A stretch of 64,000 nt of DNA, from positions 68,825 through 132,824 of the forward strand of contig NZ_JBHTIT010000002.1 of assembly GCF_042677145.1 (NCBI RefSeq), given 5' to 3'. Every line of letters begins with the position of its first letter. The first letter of the stretch is position 1. The notes beneath the pieces were generated by a model. It did not search any database. It was not told where the DNA came from and worked only from the letters and a program-made list of their open reading frames with translations. Of the stretch, positions 63,951 to 64,000 are shown piece after piece. The DNA is from Perlucidibaca wandonensis. Its GTDB lineage: Bacteria > Pseudomonadota > Gammaproteobacteria > Pseudomonadales > Moraxellaceae. Position numbers and translations under genes: made by a program.

Positions 63951-64000
63951 ACACCAGCGCTGCTTCGGTAGCGAAACAAGATTAGTTGTGTAAAAACAGT
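63951..64000 (+). ncRNA. Start of a probable rRNA operon leader
   Basis: From the predicted transcription start near 63951 the RNA begins with a hairpin CGCTGC-TTCG-GTAGCG (63958-63973) capped by a UUCG tetraloop, an especially stable fold. The 16S gene itself is not in the window, so the rRNA identity is inferred. Confidence 0.55.

Noticed and set aside
1..64000. CRISPR arrays, insertion sequences, prophage genes or tRNA genes
   Set aside because: No regularly spaced repeats, transposase-like proteins or cloverleaf-like intergenic sequence were found on reading the gaps; most gaps are too short for such elements.

Overview
Organism and basis. The window looks like chromosomal DNA of a gammaproteobacterium of the Pseudomonadales/Oceanospirillales type. 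The evidence is gene order. The series ispB, rplU-rpmA-obgE-proB, rpsT, murJ-ribF-ileS-lspA-fkpB-ispH, minor pilins, thiO, bamD, rluD, pgeF, clpB follows, as I recall it, the order in Pseudomonas aeruginosa. The hemA-prfA-prmC-moeB and ilvIH-ilvC-pssA blocks are also familiar from that group. I cannot name the genus from sequence alone. Layout. 45-5481: heme, translation-termination and cofactor genes (hemA, prfA, prmC, moeB, an ABC1-family kinase-like gene), closed by a terminator. 5683-14820: one giant gene for a 3045-residue predicted lipoprotein. It joins five Calx-beta repeats, a neutral-ceramidase-like domain, an esterase-like domain and an unassigned C-terminal region. The same 27-base terminator stands on both sides of it. 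14874-30728: a cellulose (bcs) locus. bcsE, bcsF and a PF10136-type membrane protein gene run leftward. bcsQ-A-B-Z-C run rightward. bcsG, behind a one-domain response regulator, faces them from the far side. BcsG with the E. coli-like catalytic residues predicts phosphoethanolamine-modified cellulose. BcsA keeps its PilZ c-di-GMP residues, but BcsE has lost the RxGD motif. 30831-44193: conserved housekeeping genes. An FNR/Anr-type oxygen sensor (35505-36230) lies next to a small membrane protein gene that has a well-placed FNR box. 44341-52345: four divergent type IV minor prepilin genes, thiO, a PP0621-like gene, nadE and a short PilY1-like gene. 52342-58219: bamD, rluD, pgeF, a flavodoxin-like gene and clpB with a heat-shock-type promoter. 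58534-62914: branched-chain amino acid genes ilvI-ilvH, a LysR regulator (IlvY-like) and ilvC. 63036-64000: pssA, then a strong promoter with a GC-rich discriminator that very probably starts an rRNA operon just beyond the window. How the genes work together. The accessory theme is the cell surface: pEtN-cellulose synthesis and export, type IV pilus tip/priming proteins and a giant lipoprotein with predicted lipid-hydrolysing domains. The rest is core metabolism and translation. Least expected signals: the multi-enzyme lipoprotein; a 16-bp perfect palindrome before the response regulator-bcsG pair; an 11-bp perfect hairpin holding the start codon of the PF10136 gene; a class II FNR promoter; and a structured region before ilvI. 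No CRISPR array, insertion sequence, prophage or tRNA gene was seen.
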